NCBI RefSeq assembly: GCF_030825785.1
Contig: NZ_JAPJPG010000012.1
Span: 1 to 43,694, forward strand
Direction of reading: 5' to 3'
DNA length: 43,694 nucleotides
Source of the DNA: Anaerococcus sp.
Lineage (GTDB): Bacteria > Bacillota > Clostridia > Tissierellales > Peptoniphilaceae
A program made the translations under genes and the position numbers. Shown here piece by piece: positions 1 to 6,960 of the stretch. The notes below the pieces were generated by a model. It had not been told where the DNA came from and did not search any database. It saw only the letters and a program-made list of their open reading frames with translations. Position 1 is the first letter of the stretch, and every line of letters begins with the position of its first letter.

Positions 1-46
1 CATATTCAATAAATAAATTTAAGAAATTAAAATAATCAAACTTTAC

Positions 47-74
47 TTTACAAATATCAAAGAGCTAGTATAAT
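47..74 (+). promoter_or_regulatory. sigma-A-like promoter
   Basis: TTTACA (47-52), a 16-nt spacer and TATAAT (69-74) lie just upstream of the DUF2089 gene, whose GGGAGG ribosome binding site follows at about 85-90. It probably drives the two overlapping genes downstream. Confidence 0.6.
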
Positions 75-94
75 TTTATCAAAAGGGAGGTTCT

Positions 95-451
95 ATGATT
101 AATAAATGTCCAAATTGCGGTGATGAAATGGTGATCACCTCTTATAGATGCAATTCATGCTACACAGAAGTTACAGGTGAATTTGAAATTGATAAGTTTC
201 AAAGATTAGATAAAGAAGATAAAGAATTTATTGAGTTATTTTTACAAAAAAGAGGTTCTATAAAGGATGTTGGAGAGGAGATTGGAATTTCTTACCCAAC
301 AGTAAGAAATAGAATTGATAGAATAGTCTCAAAACTTGGAGGAACTGTAGATAAGAAGGCAGGCAGGATTGATATCCTAAACATGTTAGATAATGGAGAA
401 ATTACTGCAGAAAAGGCTAAGAGCCTACTAGAGGAGCTTAAAGATGAATGA
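95..451 (+). CDS. DUF2089 family zinc-ribbon/HTH regulator
   Basis: 118 aa. The N-terminus has a zinc-ribbon with Cys5, Cys8, Cys19 and Cys22 (CPNC...CNSC). The middle (about residues 40-85) is a helix-turn-helix with an ISYPTVRNRIDRI recognition-like helix, the usual DUF2089 layout. The C-terminus (about 93-116) is a short helical hairpin (ILNMLDNGEITAEKAKSLLEEL) that recurs at the start of the next protein. A GGGAGG ribosome binding site precedes the ATG. The next gene starts inside this one (8-nt overlap), so the two are translationally coupled, and this protein probably regulates it or an envelope response. The family is widespread in Firmicutes and its exact role is not settled. Confidence 0.85.
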   Translation: MINKCPNCGDEMVITSYRCNSCYTEVTGEFEIDKFQRLDKEDKEFIELFLQKRGSIKDVGEEIGISYPTVRNRIDRIVSKLGGTVDKKAGRIDILNMLDNGEITAEKAKSLLEELKDE

Positions 452-1496
452 TGAAAAACAAATGATTTTAAATATGCTCAAAGAAGGAAAAATCACTGTA
501 GAAGAAGCAAGTGACCTCATAGAAGCATTAGGCAAAAATAACAGAAAAAACGATAATTTAACAGATAAAATTTCAGGTGCAGTTGATAATATAATAAAAA
601 GAGCTACCGATACAATCCAATCTATCGACCTTGACCAAACTCTTGACTTAAGTCAATTTAATATTAAGGGAGATTACAACACCCAAAAGGAAACTAGAAT
701 CGATGATGAGATCAAACATATCGAAATTGACATAGTAAATGGTGATATAGAAATCGATAGATCTGATGATAATACAATTGTTATAAGTCAAAGTATCTGG
801 GCTAAGAAGGCTGATCTTAATGATTTTCTAGATATTGAGGTCAAGGATGACCTACTTACAATCTCAATTAATGATAATTACAAAAACATACAAGCAAGTT
901 CAGATATTAGGCTAAGCCTTGGAAGTAACTTATATGATTCCCTAGATATCAACCAAGTAAACGGCAAGGTCGACATATCAGATGTTGATTTTAATAATCT
1001 TGACTTGAACAATGTAAACGGCAAAGTTCTTTTGATAAATATCAAAGGCTCTGTCAATGTAAATAACGTAAACGGCAAGATTGATGTCAAAAATATATTT
1101 GGTCCAGTAGATATAGAAAATGTAAATGGACCAATCTACCTATACAACATTTCTGGAGAATATGCTGATGTTTCAACTGTAAATGGAAATATCAGAGTAG
1201 ATGGACTATCCTCAGATAAACTTAAGGCAAAATCAAACGCAGGAAATATTAGAGTATTTAATATCAAAAATACCAAAGACATAGACCTAGATTCAGGATT
1301 TGGTAACATGGTAGTTGATACAACAGACTTTGATGGAGTTATTAGAGCCAACGTTGAAAGTAAGGCAATAAATATTACAGAAAAATTTGCCAACAAGATA
1401 CAAGATGGCAAGGGCTATGAGATAAGCACAAGCACCGGGGAGCCTGACCTTAGGATAAAGATTGATTCTTCATTTGGAAAGATTTCTCTAAGATAG
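444..1496 (+). CDS. DUF4097/LiaX-like beta-solenoid protein
   Basis: 350 aa. The first 30 residues form a SHOCT-like helical motif (ILNMLKEGKITVEEASDLIEAL). A polar linker follows, then a long beta-rich region (from about 85) of the DUF4097 putative-adhesin type. It contains a series of VNGK/VNGP/VNGN turns at about 18-22 residue intervals, as expected for a beta-solenoid. There is no signal peptide or membrane segment. Family knowledge: YvlB and LiaX proteins of this shape take part in cell-envelope stress sensing. The start lies 8 nt inside the DUF2089 gene, and a terminator follows the stop. A role in envelope stress is inference. Confidence 0.8.
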   Translation: MNDEKQMILNMLKEGKITVEEASDLIEALGKNNRKNDNLTDKISGAVDNIIKRATDTIQSIDLDQTLDLSQFNIKGDYNTQKETRIDDEIKHIEIDIVNGDIEIDRSDDNTIVISQSIWAKKADLNDFLDIEVKDDLLTISINDNYKNIQASSDIRLSLGSNLYDSLDINQVNGKVDISDVDFNNLDLNNVNGKVLLINIKGSVNVNNVNGKIDVKNIFGPVDIENVNGPIYLYNISGEYADVSTVNGNIRVDGLSSDKLKAKSNAGNIRVFNIKNTKDIDLDSGFGNMVVDTTDFDGVIRANVESKAINITEKFANKIQDGKGYEISTSTGEPDLRIKIDSSFGKISLR

Positions 1497-1512
1497 ATAA
1501 ATAAAACAAAAG

Positions 1513-1533
1513 ACCCGCGGCAAGCGGGTTTTC
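1513..1533 (+). terminator. rho-independent terminator
   Basis: ACCCGC (1513-1518) and GCGGGT (1524-1529) form a 6-bp GC-rich stem with a 5-nt loop, followed by a short T-run. It lies 16 nt after the DUF4097 gene stop. Confidence 0.85.
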
Positions 1534-1540
1534 TTATGCC

Positions 1541-1611
1541 TATTTTCCCGATTAGCGAAGGAAGATAAGCAAGAAGCAAAACTGAGGGTTAAGTTTTGCT
1601 TGCGGAAAATA
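1541..1611. repeat. nested imperfect inverted repeat
   Basis: Outer arms TATTTTCC (1541-1548) and GGAAAATA (1604-1611) enclose inner perfect 10-bp arms AAGCAAAACT (1574-1583) and AGTTTTGCTT (1592-1601). It follows directly on the terminator. It may be a small dispersed repeat of this genome or a second RNA hairpin. The rest of 1497-1801 shows only this element and a promoter for the EpsG-like gene. Confidence 0.55.
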
Positions 1612-1774
1612 GAGCCATAATTTAAGGAAGAGTACGTCTGTAATGAAAATTAATTTGTTTACTCTATCTTCTCTATATCTATAATAGAATAGCTTTGTTT
1701 CTTTACTTATAAATCCATGTAAAGTTTATGTAAAAAATTATATTAAAATTAATAGAGTTTTAGCTTTTTCATGT

Positions 1775-1780
1775 TATAAT
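1775..1780 (+). promoter_or_regulatory. -10 box upstream of epsG-like gene
   Basis: TATAAT at 1775-1780 lies 21 nt upstream of the ATG. No convincing -35 hexamer is visible at 16-18 nt, so this is only a partial promoter call. Confidence 0.4.
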
Positions 1781-1801
1781 AAAGCTAAGAGAGAATATAT
1801 T

Positions 1802-2923
1802 ATGGGATTTGCCTTATTTACGACAATCGAGCTTTTGATTTTTCTAATCGGCCAAGCTATCGATTTCAAAAACAAAAAACAATTAAATATTCTAGCAGGA
1901 CTGATGTTTCTTATCATGTTTGTCTTCGCAGGAGTTAGAGGCTCCGGTGATGCGGACTATTATAATTACTTGTGGTTTGTGAAAGACTTGGGAATAGACT
2001 ACACAAGGCTTTTTGATTTTACATATCCTGTGGAGTTTGCCTTTAGGTTCTTTGCCCTTCTGGTAAACACCTTGGGTCTATCCAGGCAGTGGGTCATAGT
2101 AATAATGAACCTATGTTCGATTCTTCCTATAGCCTATATTTCAATCAAAGAGTCAGCTAACCCCTTCCTTTCGGCTATAATATTTTTGCCGATCTTTATC
2201 CAATTTGATATGCAAACATCAAGGACAGCCTCAGCCATAGGACTAGGATTTTTGGCAAGTTACTTTGTTTCTGAAAAAAAATACCTCAGGTCAATCCTAT
2301 TTTTTATCTTTTCACTTGCCTTTCACAAGTCAGCAATGATAATGCTTCCCTTCTTGATTTTGCTTAACTTTAGGATAGGAAACTTATTTAAGATAATTAC
2401 AGAAGGGTTTGGACTTTTCGTGAGTCTTTTCTCCCTAAGAGTCTTTAGTCTAGTAGCTATAATCGTATCCAAGGTGGGTCTTGGGGTTATCTCTAGAAAG
2501 ATTGACACCTATGTATTTTCGGGAGGTATGTTTGCCTTTCCGATGAAGTTATATGATCCTAGGATTATCTTTGGCCTAATGCTTTTTGCTTTTTCTTTGA
2601 TGTATTTTAACAAATACAGTTTTAAGAAAAATTCAATGATAGAGATAAGCTCCAAGGCTATGTGGTTTGGTCTAATAGTATTTCTAGTCTTTAGGTCATC
2701 TACGGCAGTAGCCTTTAGATTTGGGAACTTTTTTACAGTTTATCAAATGATATTTATTCCTGAGATAATTAAGGAAGCAAAAAAGGACGATAGGCTGGGG
2801 CTTGTGATTATTGCTCTATCTATAATACTTTTCGTCCTACCATATGCAGGATTTTTGATGATGAAGGCTCCTTCATACGACTTTTTCTTTACTAATCTTA
2901 ATGCGATACATTCACTAAAATAA
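1802..2923 (+). CDS. EpsG family polysaccharide polymerase-like membrane protein
   Basis: 373 aa, almost entirely hydrophobic with roughly ten membrane segments. The segment GVRGSGDADYYNYLWF (about 41-56) is typical of EpsG/Wzy-like polymerases, which often have an R-G/D-xx-Y-xx-Y pattern in the first external loop. These proteins polymerise sugar repeat units on the outer face of the membrane. The next gene, 11 nt downstream, is Wzz-like, which supports a role in exopolysaccharide or capsule. No glycosyltransferases are beside it, so the rest of the pathway would have to lie elsewhere. The ribosome binding site (GAGAG) is weak. Confidence 0.75.
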   Translation: MGFALFTTIELLIFLIGQAIDFKNKKQLNILAGLMFLIMFVFAGVRGSGDADYYNYLWFVKDLGIDYTRLFDFTYPVEFAFRFFALLVNTLGLSRQWVIVIMNLCSILPIAYISIKESANPFLSAIIFLPIFIQFDMQTSRTASAIGLGFLASYFVSEKKYLRSILFFIFSLAFHKSAMIMLPFLILLNFRIGNLFKIITEGFGLFVSLFSLRVFSLVAIIVSKVGLGVISRKIDTYVFSGGMFAFPMKLYDPRIIFGLMLFAFSLMYFNKYSFKKNSMIEISSKAMWFGLIVFLVFRSSTAVAFRFGNFFTVYQMIFIPEIIKEAKKDDRLGLVIIALSIILFVLPYAGFLMMKAPSYDFFFTNLNAIHSLK

Positions 2924-2934
2924 AAGAGGAAATT

Positions 2935-4095
2935 ATGAGAAAAATTACTACAGAACATTTACTTAAACAAGCAAAACGAAATATCTTACTTATTATAATT
3001 CCAGCCCTTCTTGTATTTGGCCTGGTTTTGACGAAGACTTTGATCAAGGATTCCAAAAACTTTGAGGCTACATCCATGCTCATGGTCACTGGAGAAAGTA
3101 AAGATGATGCCATAAGTTATAACAACATAATATTAAATGAGAAGCTTGCCAATATCTACAGCAATTTCCTAGAATCAACCGATTTATATGAAGCCGTAAG
3201 CAAAAAGCTTGGCCAAGATTATAATCCGGAAGATATAAAATCAAATCTTGATTATGAGGTAAATCCTCAAGGTGGGGTAATATCTTTTACCTACATAGAT
3301 ACAAACAAAGACAGGGCAAGCGACACCCTAACTTTAATTACAGAAGAATTTAGGACCTATGCTCTAAATTTCTTGAATATGGATAATATTGAATACCTTC
3401 AAAAGACCAAGGTTGACGCTCCTTCAAAGATTAAGGGAATAATATTTTCCATCTTGGGTCTTGTCGCTGGAGCTCTTTTGGGAATTCTTCTAACCATAAT
3501 AAAGGAGATTCTTACAGATAGGATAAGAGATGCGGAAGATATAGAAAATTTGGGTATTAGGGTTTTGGGAGACCTTACCAAGGATTCTAAGGCTGCGATT
3601 TATAAGACTAAGGCAAGTATAGACTATCTTACAGAAAACTCAGTTATTGGAATAACTTCCCTAAATCCTAAGAAGTCCACCTATGACTTCACTGAGAAAC
3701 TAGCCCTTGCTATGTCTACATCCTTTGGCCTTTGCCTTATCGATTCTCTGGCAGAAAATAAGGTGGTGGACAAAAAGTATGAGTCAAGCGAAGAAGATAT
3801 CAAATTAATCAGATACAAGGGAGTAGACTTTATCAAACTAAGAGAGAAATCTCTAGATATCCTAGATTCTTATGTATTTGAAGATAAGATTTACGAACTA
3901 AGAGATACCTATAACTATGTTTTAATCAGTGAATCAAGCCTTGATAGCTTGGAAGCTATGGTAGGCTTAAGATATGAGGATTATAGGATAGTTGTTGCTA
4001 ACGATCCACATATGGGAAGGGAAGAATTAGTAAGAAAGATCAATTCCATAGAAGATATGGGATGTAAGGTTTTGGGAGTGGTTTACGATAAATAA
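2935..4095 (+). CDS. Wzz-like chain-length protein fused to a degenerate tyrosine-kinase domain
   Basis: 386 aa. A first membrane helix (about 17-37) is followed by an extracytoplasmic Wzz-type domain, then a second helix (about 162-188, IIFSILGLVAGALLGILLTI) and a cytoplasmic part (about 200-386). The cytoplasmic part follows the fold order of CpsD/BY-kinases: ITSLNPKKSTYDFTEKLALA sits where the Walker A region would be, and a final strand reads CKVLGVVYDK. However, the GxxGKST loop is lost, the catalytic Asp boxes are replaced (CLIDSLAE, YVLISESSLD), and there is no C-terminal tyrosine cluster. It is therefore probably an inactive pseudo-kinase that controls chain length structurally. It sits in the EpsG operon. 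Confidence 0.75.
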   Translation: MRKITTEHLLKQAKRNILLIIIPALLVFGLVLTKTLIKDSKNFEATSMLMVTGESKDDAISYNNIILNEKLANIYSNFLESTDLYEAVSKKLGQDYNPEDIKSNLDYEVNPQGGVISFTYIDTNKDRASDTLTLITEEFRTYALNFLNMDNIEYLQKTKVDAPSKIKGIIFSILGLVAGALLGILLTIIKEILTDRIRDAEDIENLGIRVLGDLTKDSKAAIYKTKASIDYLTENSVIGITSLNPKKSTYDFTEKLALAMSTSFGLCLIDSLAENKVVDKKYESSEEDIKLIRYKGVDFIKLREKSLDILDSYVFEDKIYELRDTYNYVLISESSLDSLEAMVGLRYEDYRIVVANDPHMGREELVRKINSIEDMGCKVLGVVYDK

Positions 4096-4405
4096 AAAAT
4101 TAATACTAGGGTTTAGCCTGATACTCATTACTTCTTGTAAGCATGATAAGCCCTACCAAAAACAAGATATAGAGATTAGACAAAGAACTTATAGAGAGAA
4201 AGAAAAAGAGTTAAGTCCAGAGCTTAGTTATCTAGTAAATGAAGACTCCAATATCTATGAGGATAAAGATGGTGAAGTTATAGTTGACACGCTAGATAAG
4301 GGATCTGTCGTAAAGATGATCGATCCAACAGACGAGAATTTTGCCTTAATTGATTTTAATGGCAATATTTCCTATATCGAAAAGTCTAAGCTTTCGGACT
4401 TTTGA
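4088..4405 (+). CDS. small SH3-like lipoprotein without a canonical start codon
   Basis: The frame is open from upstream of the Wzz stop to TGA at 4403-4405. From 4094 it reads as a lipoprotein signal (KKLILGFSLILITSC, lipobox ITSC), a charged linker, and a C-terminal bacterial SH3-like segment (NIYEDKDGEVIVDTLDKGSV). No ATG, GTG or TTG lies in frame before the signal peptide. The first plausible start is ATA at 4088, 9 nt after a GGGAG (4074-4078). Either it starts at a rare ATA or a base has been lost near the start. It overlaps the Wzz gene by 8 nt and probably acts at the membrane surface with that polysaccharide system. Confidence 0.6.
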   Translation: MNKKLILGFSLILITSCKHDKPYQKQDIEIRQRTYREKEKELSPELSYLVNEDSNIYEDKDGEVIVDTLDKGSVVKMIDPTDENFALIDFNGNISYIEKSKLSDF

Positions 4406-4406
4406 T

Positions 4407-4434
4407 TTGCAAATAAATATAAAAATGATATTAT
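4407..4434 (+). promoter_or_regulatory. promoter of the thiT riboswitch transcript
   Basis: TTGCAA (4407-4412), a 16-nt spacer and TATTAT (4429-4434) lie immediately upstream of the TPP aptamer. Confidence 0.6.
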
Positions 4435-4441
4435 ATAGATA

Positions 4442-4516
4442 AACACTAGGGGTGCCCCAAAGGCTGAGATAAAACCCTTAACCTGATCCAGGTAATGCTG
4501 GCGTAGGAAAGCTGTT
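4442..4516 (+). ncRNA. TPP riboswitch (THI element)
   Basis: The conserved blocks of the TPP aptamer are present: CTAGGGGTGC, GGCTGAGAT, ACCTGATCCAGGTAATGCTGG and CGTAGGAAAG. Short closing arms AACA (4442-4445) and TGTT (4513-4516) pair. Directly after the aptamer, ATACCTC (4517-4523) is the exact complement of GAGGTAT (4541-4547), which covers the thiT ribosome binding site. This points to translational control by sequestering the SD rather than to termination. Confidence 0.95.
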
Positions 4517-4553
4517 ATACCTCGCTGACATTGTGTTAAGGAGGTATTTTTTA

Positions 4554-5099
4554 ATGAAGAAAAATTGGACAGTAAAGATGTTAGTAGAAGGTGGACTTTG
4601 TATAGCCCTTTCCTTCGTATTAGGATATATCAAGATATTTTCAATGCCACAAGGAGGCTCTGTCACAGCAGGTGAGATGATTCCTATAATCATATTTGCC
4701 CTAAGACATGGATCTCTTCCAGGTATTGTCGTAGGAGCCTTGTATGGTTTGGTTCAAATGCTATTTGGTGGATCAATCTTTCACCCAATCCAAGCTATCT
4801 TGGATTACCCAGTAGCCTTTGGAGTCTTGGGACTTGCTGGTATATTTTCAGCTGAGTTTGAGAAAAATAAAAGCATTAAACCAGTTCTTGCAGGAGCAAG
4901 CTTAGGAATAATCCTAAGGATGATTGCTCACACCCTAACTGGTGGAATATTTTTCGCATCCTATGCTCCAGAAGGACAAAATCCTTGGGTGTACTCTATA
5001 ATCTACAACGCAAGCTACCTAGTAGTAGAGTTTATTATCACTGTAATAATTATCTATCTACTCAGAAATGTAATAACAAAAGATCTACAAAGAATATAA
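4554..5099 (+). CDS. thiT: ECF thiamine transporter substrate-binding protein ThiT
   Basis: 181 aa from the ATG at 4554, which is preceded by AAGGAGG (4538-4544). A GTG at 4533 lies upstream of that SD, so it is not the start. Six hydrophobic segments and the ThiT signatures are present (GGLCIALSFVLGYIKIF near the N-terminus, PQGGSVTAGEMIPII, and Tyr/Trp-rich C-terminal helices). ThiT is the membrane S component that binds thiamine and docks to the shared EcfA/A'/T energising module, which is not in this window. The TPP riboswitch upstream confirms the substrate. A terminator follows. Confidence 0.93.
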   Translation: MKKNWTVKMLVEGGLCIALSFVLGYIKIFSMPQGGSVTAGEMIPIIIFALRHGSLPGIVVGALYGLVQMLFGGSIFHPIQAILDYPVAFGVLGLAGIFSAEFEKNKSIKPVLAGASLGIILRMIAHTLTGGIFFASYAPEGQNPWVYSIIYNASYLVVEFIITVIIIYLLRNVITKDLQRI

Positions 5100-5110
5100 T
5101 ATTTAAAGTG

Positions 5111-5150
5111 AAAGCCCCTCAATTCTTCCTATGAATTGCGTGGCTTTTGT
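5111..5150 (+). terminator. terminator after thiT
   Basis: AAAGCC (5111-5116) pairs with GGCTTT (5142-5147), and CAATTC (5120-5125) with GAATTG (5133-5138). The T-rich tail is short and interrupted. Confidence 0.7.
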
Positions 5151-5220
5151 CTTTGTTCACATTAGTGATTTAAGCGAACGAAAGAGAGCGAAACAATAAA
5201 GGTAGTTGCAGAATTAATAA

Positions 5221-5314
5221 ATCGTACCGTTATCGTTAGAAGAATCTTCGCGGAAATTTTGCCTTCATCAGCCGCTATAAATTACCTAAGAGAACATTCT
5301 AACGATGATACGAT
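5221..5314. repeat. imperfect inverted repeat
   Basis: Arms ATCGTA (5221-5226) and TACGAT (5309-5314), then ATCGTTAGAA (5232-5241) and TTCTAACGAT (5297-5306), with an inner GCGG (5250-5253)/CCGC (5272-5275). It could be an element end or a large RNA hairpin. Confidence 0.45.
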
Positions 5315-5334
5315 GATTATTCATAGTTTTGCAC

Positions 5335-5480
5335 CAGCCCTTTTTGATTTGCAGATATTAGTTTACAGGTTCTATTTTACTTTGTTTATTTGTTTTACTT
5401 CTGGATGTTCCTTTTTCAACCACTTAGAAAATCTGCTATATTGTCTTTTATATCCTTCCTACGTGGATGTACTATAAATT
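5335..5480 (-). pseudogene. remnant resembling a tyrosine-recombinase N-terminal domain
   Basis: On the minus strand one frame gives KRQYSRFSKWLKKEHPEVKQ before a TAG at 5372-5374. After a frame change a VN-stop-YLQ string follows. The R-x-Y-x-x-F-x-x-W-L-K pattern followed by YVNxYLQ recalls the SAM-like core-binding domain of integrase-type recombinases. Upstream in the same frame there is a TAG at 5459-5461. The assignment rests on pattern only; no catalytic domain remains. Confidence 0.3.
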
Positions 5481-5506
5481 CTGTTTTTTGTCGCCAATGG
5501 CGGATC

Positions 5507-5775
5507 TTAGTCTTTGTTTCTAGATTTCCCTTTTCCTTTGCTTTTTTGATGCATTATTAAAATGTTTTTATATATATCATTATCTATAGTATTTTGCTGT
5601 ATTTTCTTACCCCATTGAGAGGCAATATTTTCTAAATATTCATCCATTTCTTTTTTCGTAAGTTCCTTAAATACTTTGTTTAGATTAGTTTTTGCTAAAT
5701 CAATTTAACTTTTGTATTGATTATATTTTGAATATCTTCTGTGTTTGTAGAATGTAATTGGGCCTTTTGTTCCTC
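5507..5775 (-). pseudogene. frameshifted C-terminal coding remnant, possibly of a mobilisation protein
   Basis: On the minus strand, 5507-5704 is open and reads DLAKTNLNKVFKELTKKEMD and onward to a basic tail (KGKGKSRNKD) before TAA. The preceding 70 bases continue in another frame (QLHSTNTEDIQNIINTKV), so a 1-nt frameshift near 5700 probably broke one gene. There is no start codon or ribosome binding site. The helical, lysine-rich tail and the integrase-like remnant beside it suggest a mobilisable-element protein, but I cannot name the family. Confidence 0.3.
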
Positions 5776-5968
5776 CTAGTTGTTTTTGTGGTTAAAAACA
5801 TTGTATTAGTTTTGTTTTCAAATGACCTTTTTCTTTTAACACAATTATACGGACTCTATCATATAATGTATATATATAAATAAAAAACAACTTATTATAG
5901 GGTTTTTTAGTGTATTACCCACATAAGTGGCGATTAACTCTAACAAAAAACCACTAAAACGTGGGAAT

Positions 5969-6015
5969 AAAAAACAACGCCCTAATTCGCATTTTAAGCG
6001 ATTTTAAGAGCGTTG
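5969..6015 (-). terminator. minus-strand terminator of the small membrane protein gene
   Basis: Read on the minus strand, CAACGC (6010-6015) and GCGTTG (5975-5980) form the stem, with an inner CGC/GCG pairing. A TTTTTT run follows (the A-run at 5969-5974 on the plus strand). Confidence 0.7.
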
Positions 6016-6041
6016 ATTATATGTTTATTACTATGTTATAT

Positions 6042-6236
6042 TTATTCTTCGTTGTTCTTTTTATTAAAATCTCTACTAAAAAAATAACAAAATGAAAAGA
6101 AAAACATTAAAGATACTACAAATCCTGGATAGGAAAATAATTTTTCGACATAATTACTCATAAATTTATTTCCTGAAAAAAATGATAGTATGGCTAAGCC
6201 TATATATAATAATATTTTTTTATTTTTTTTATTCAT
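6042..6236 (-). CDS. small two-TM membrane protein
   Basis: 64 aa with a lysine-rich start (MNKKNKK), two hydrophobic segments (about 8-22 and 37-54) and a charged tail ending KKNNEE. A strong AGGAGGTAATT ribosome binding site precedes the ATG, and its own terminator follows, so it is likely a real gene. It is divergent from the broken secreted-protein gene at 6332. Its size and topology fit an immunity-type or small regulatory membrane protein, but I recognise no family and that role is a guess. Confidence 0.6.
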   Translation of the reverse strand: MNKKNKKILLYIGLAILSFFSGNKFMSNYVEKLFSYPGFVVSLMFFFSFCYFFSRDFNKKNNEE

Positions 6237-6288
6237 AATTACCTCCTATAAAAGTCTTTGTTATATGTATACCCTAAATTGGTTATAT

Positions 6289-6322
6289 ATATAAATAGAA
6301 GTGGAATATAAATAGAAATGGA
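6289..6322 (+). repeat. tandem 17-bp duplication
   Basis: ATATAAATAGAAGTGGA (6289-6305) is followed directly by ATATAAATAGAAATGGA (6306-6322), with one difference. The second copy runs into the GGAGG ribosome binding site of the gene at 6332. Confidence 0.75.
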
Positions 6323-6331
6323 GGATATAAA

Positions 6332-6876
6332 ATGAAAAGAAAATTAAGAAAAATGTCAGCTTTATTATTAAGAATTGTTTTTTAGTTTCTCCTGTGGCTG
6401 AAGCTAAAGCATCATCAAAATAAACAACAATTGAGGATAAAGCAAATTATAATAAAGTAGAGTTCAATGATGGAACTCTATATTCTATTGATGATATATT
6501 TCCTAACTTAGATCAAAAAACAAAAGATAAAATTTTAGAGGAAACTCCAGAATATGTAGAATTGAAAAACAAAAACAGAATAAGCACATTCAGTGTAGAT
6601 GATGGAAATAAGCTTAAAACTGAAATGGGTGAATTATCACCTCAAGAAGTTAGAGATTTAAAAGACCGTACAGATACTGCAAAAGAATCAGCTAATCTTA
6701 TTGTCGGAATGATCAATTCTGAAGCTGGAGTTGCATTAACAATAGCTAATATGATATTTGGTAGCCCGATTGGTACTGCTGCTAAAAATTGTTGGGGATT
6801 AAAAATATATTTTGTAGCAGATAAATATAATCCAACAAGTTCAGGAATGAGATGGGAATACGAATATGTAAAGTAA
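6332..6876 (+). pseudogene. broken secreted protein of unknown function
   Basis: A GGAGG precedes ATG at 6332. The first frame gives a signal-peptide start (MKRKLRKMSALLLRIVF) and then TAG. Shifting frame near 6380 continues naturally into LVSPVAEAKASSK (an AxA-type cleavage site), then a TAA at about 6421, then a long open frame to 6876. The mature part is acidic and polar and has a hydrophobic, Gly/Ala-rich segment (NLIVGMINSEAGVALTIANM) before an aromatic C-terminus (MRWEYEYVK). After the final TAA the same frame remains coding-like (FRGFEEIQKQIDEIFG) to 6925, a possible third lesion. The shape recalls secreted bacteriocin-like peptides; the family is not recognised. Confidence 0.6.
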
Positions 6877-6925
6877 TTCAGGGGCTTTGAAGAGATACAA
6901 AAGCAAATTGATGAAATTTTTGGGT

Positions 6926-6960
6926 AATCAAAACTACCAGCTAGGCTGGTGGTTTTGATT
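6926..6960. terminator. long hairpin between convergent units
   Basis: 16-bp arms 6926-6941 and 6945-6960 (AATCAAAACTACCAGC and its complement with one T-G wobble) with a 3-nt loop. It touches the stop codon of the minus-strand permease gene and ends the plus-strand remnant. It probably terminates in both directions, although the T-runs are short. Confidence 0.7.

Larger units (their letters stand above)
5151..5968. other. degraded intergenic region, probable mobile-element scar
   Basis: About 800 bases without an intact gene. It contains an inverted-repeat structure (5221-5314) and two stretches that read as broken coding sequence on the minus strand (5335-5480 and 5507-5775), each interrupted by stops or frame changes. 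The far end (5780-5968) is very AT-rich with no recognisable feature. Confidence 0.5.

Noticed and set aside
4533..4553. GTG start of thiT
   Set aside because: It lies upstream of the AAGGAGG, which serves the ATG at 4554.
5259..5477. Plus-strand 72-residue open frame starting at TTG
   Set aside because: No ribosome binding site, odd composition, and it lies over better coding remnants on the opposite strand.
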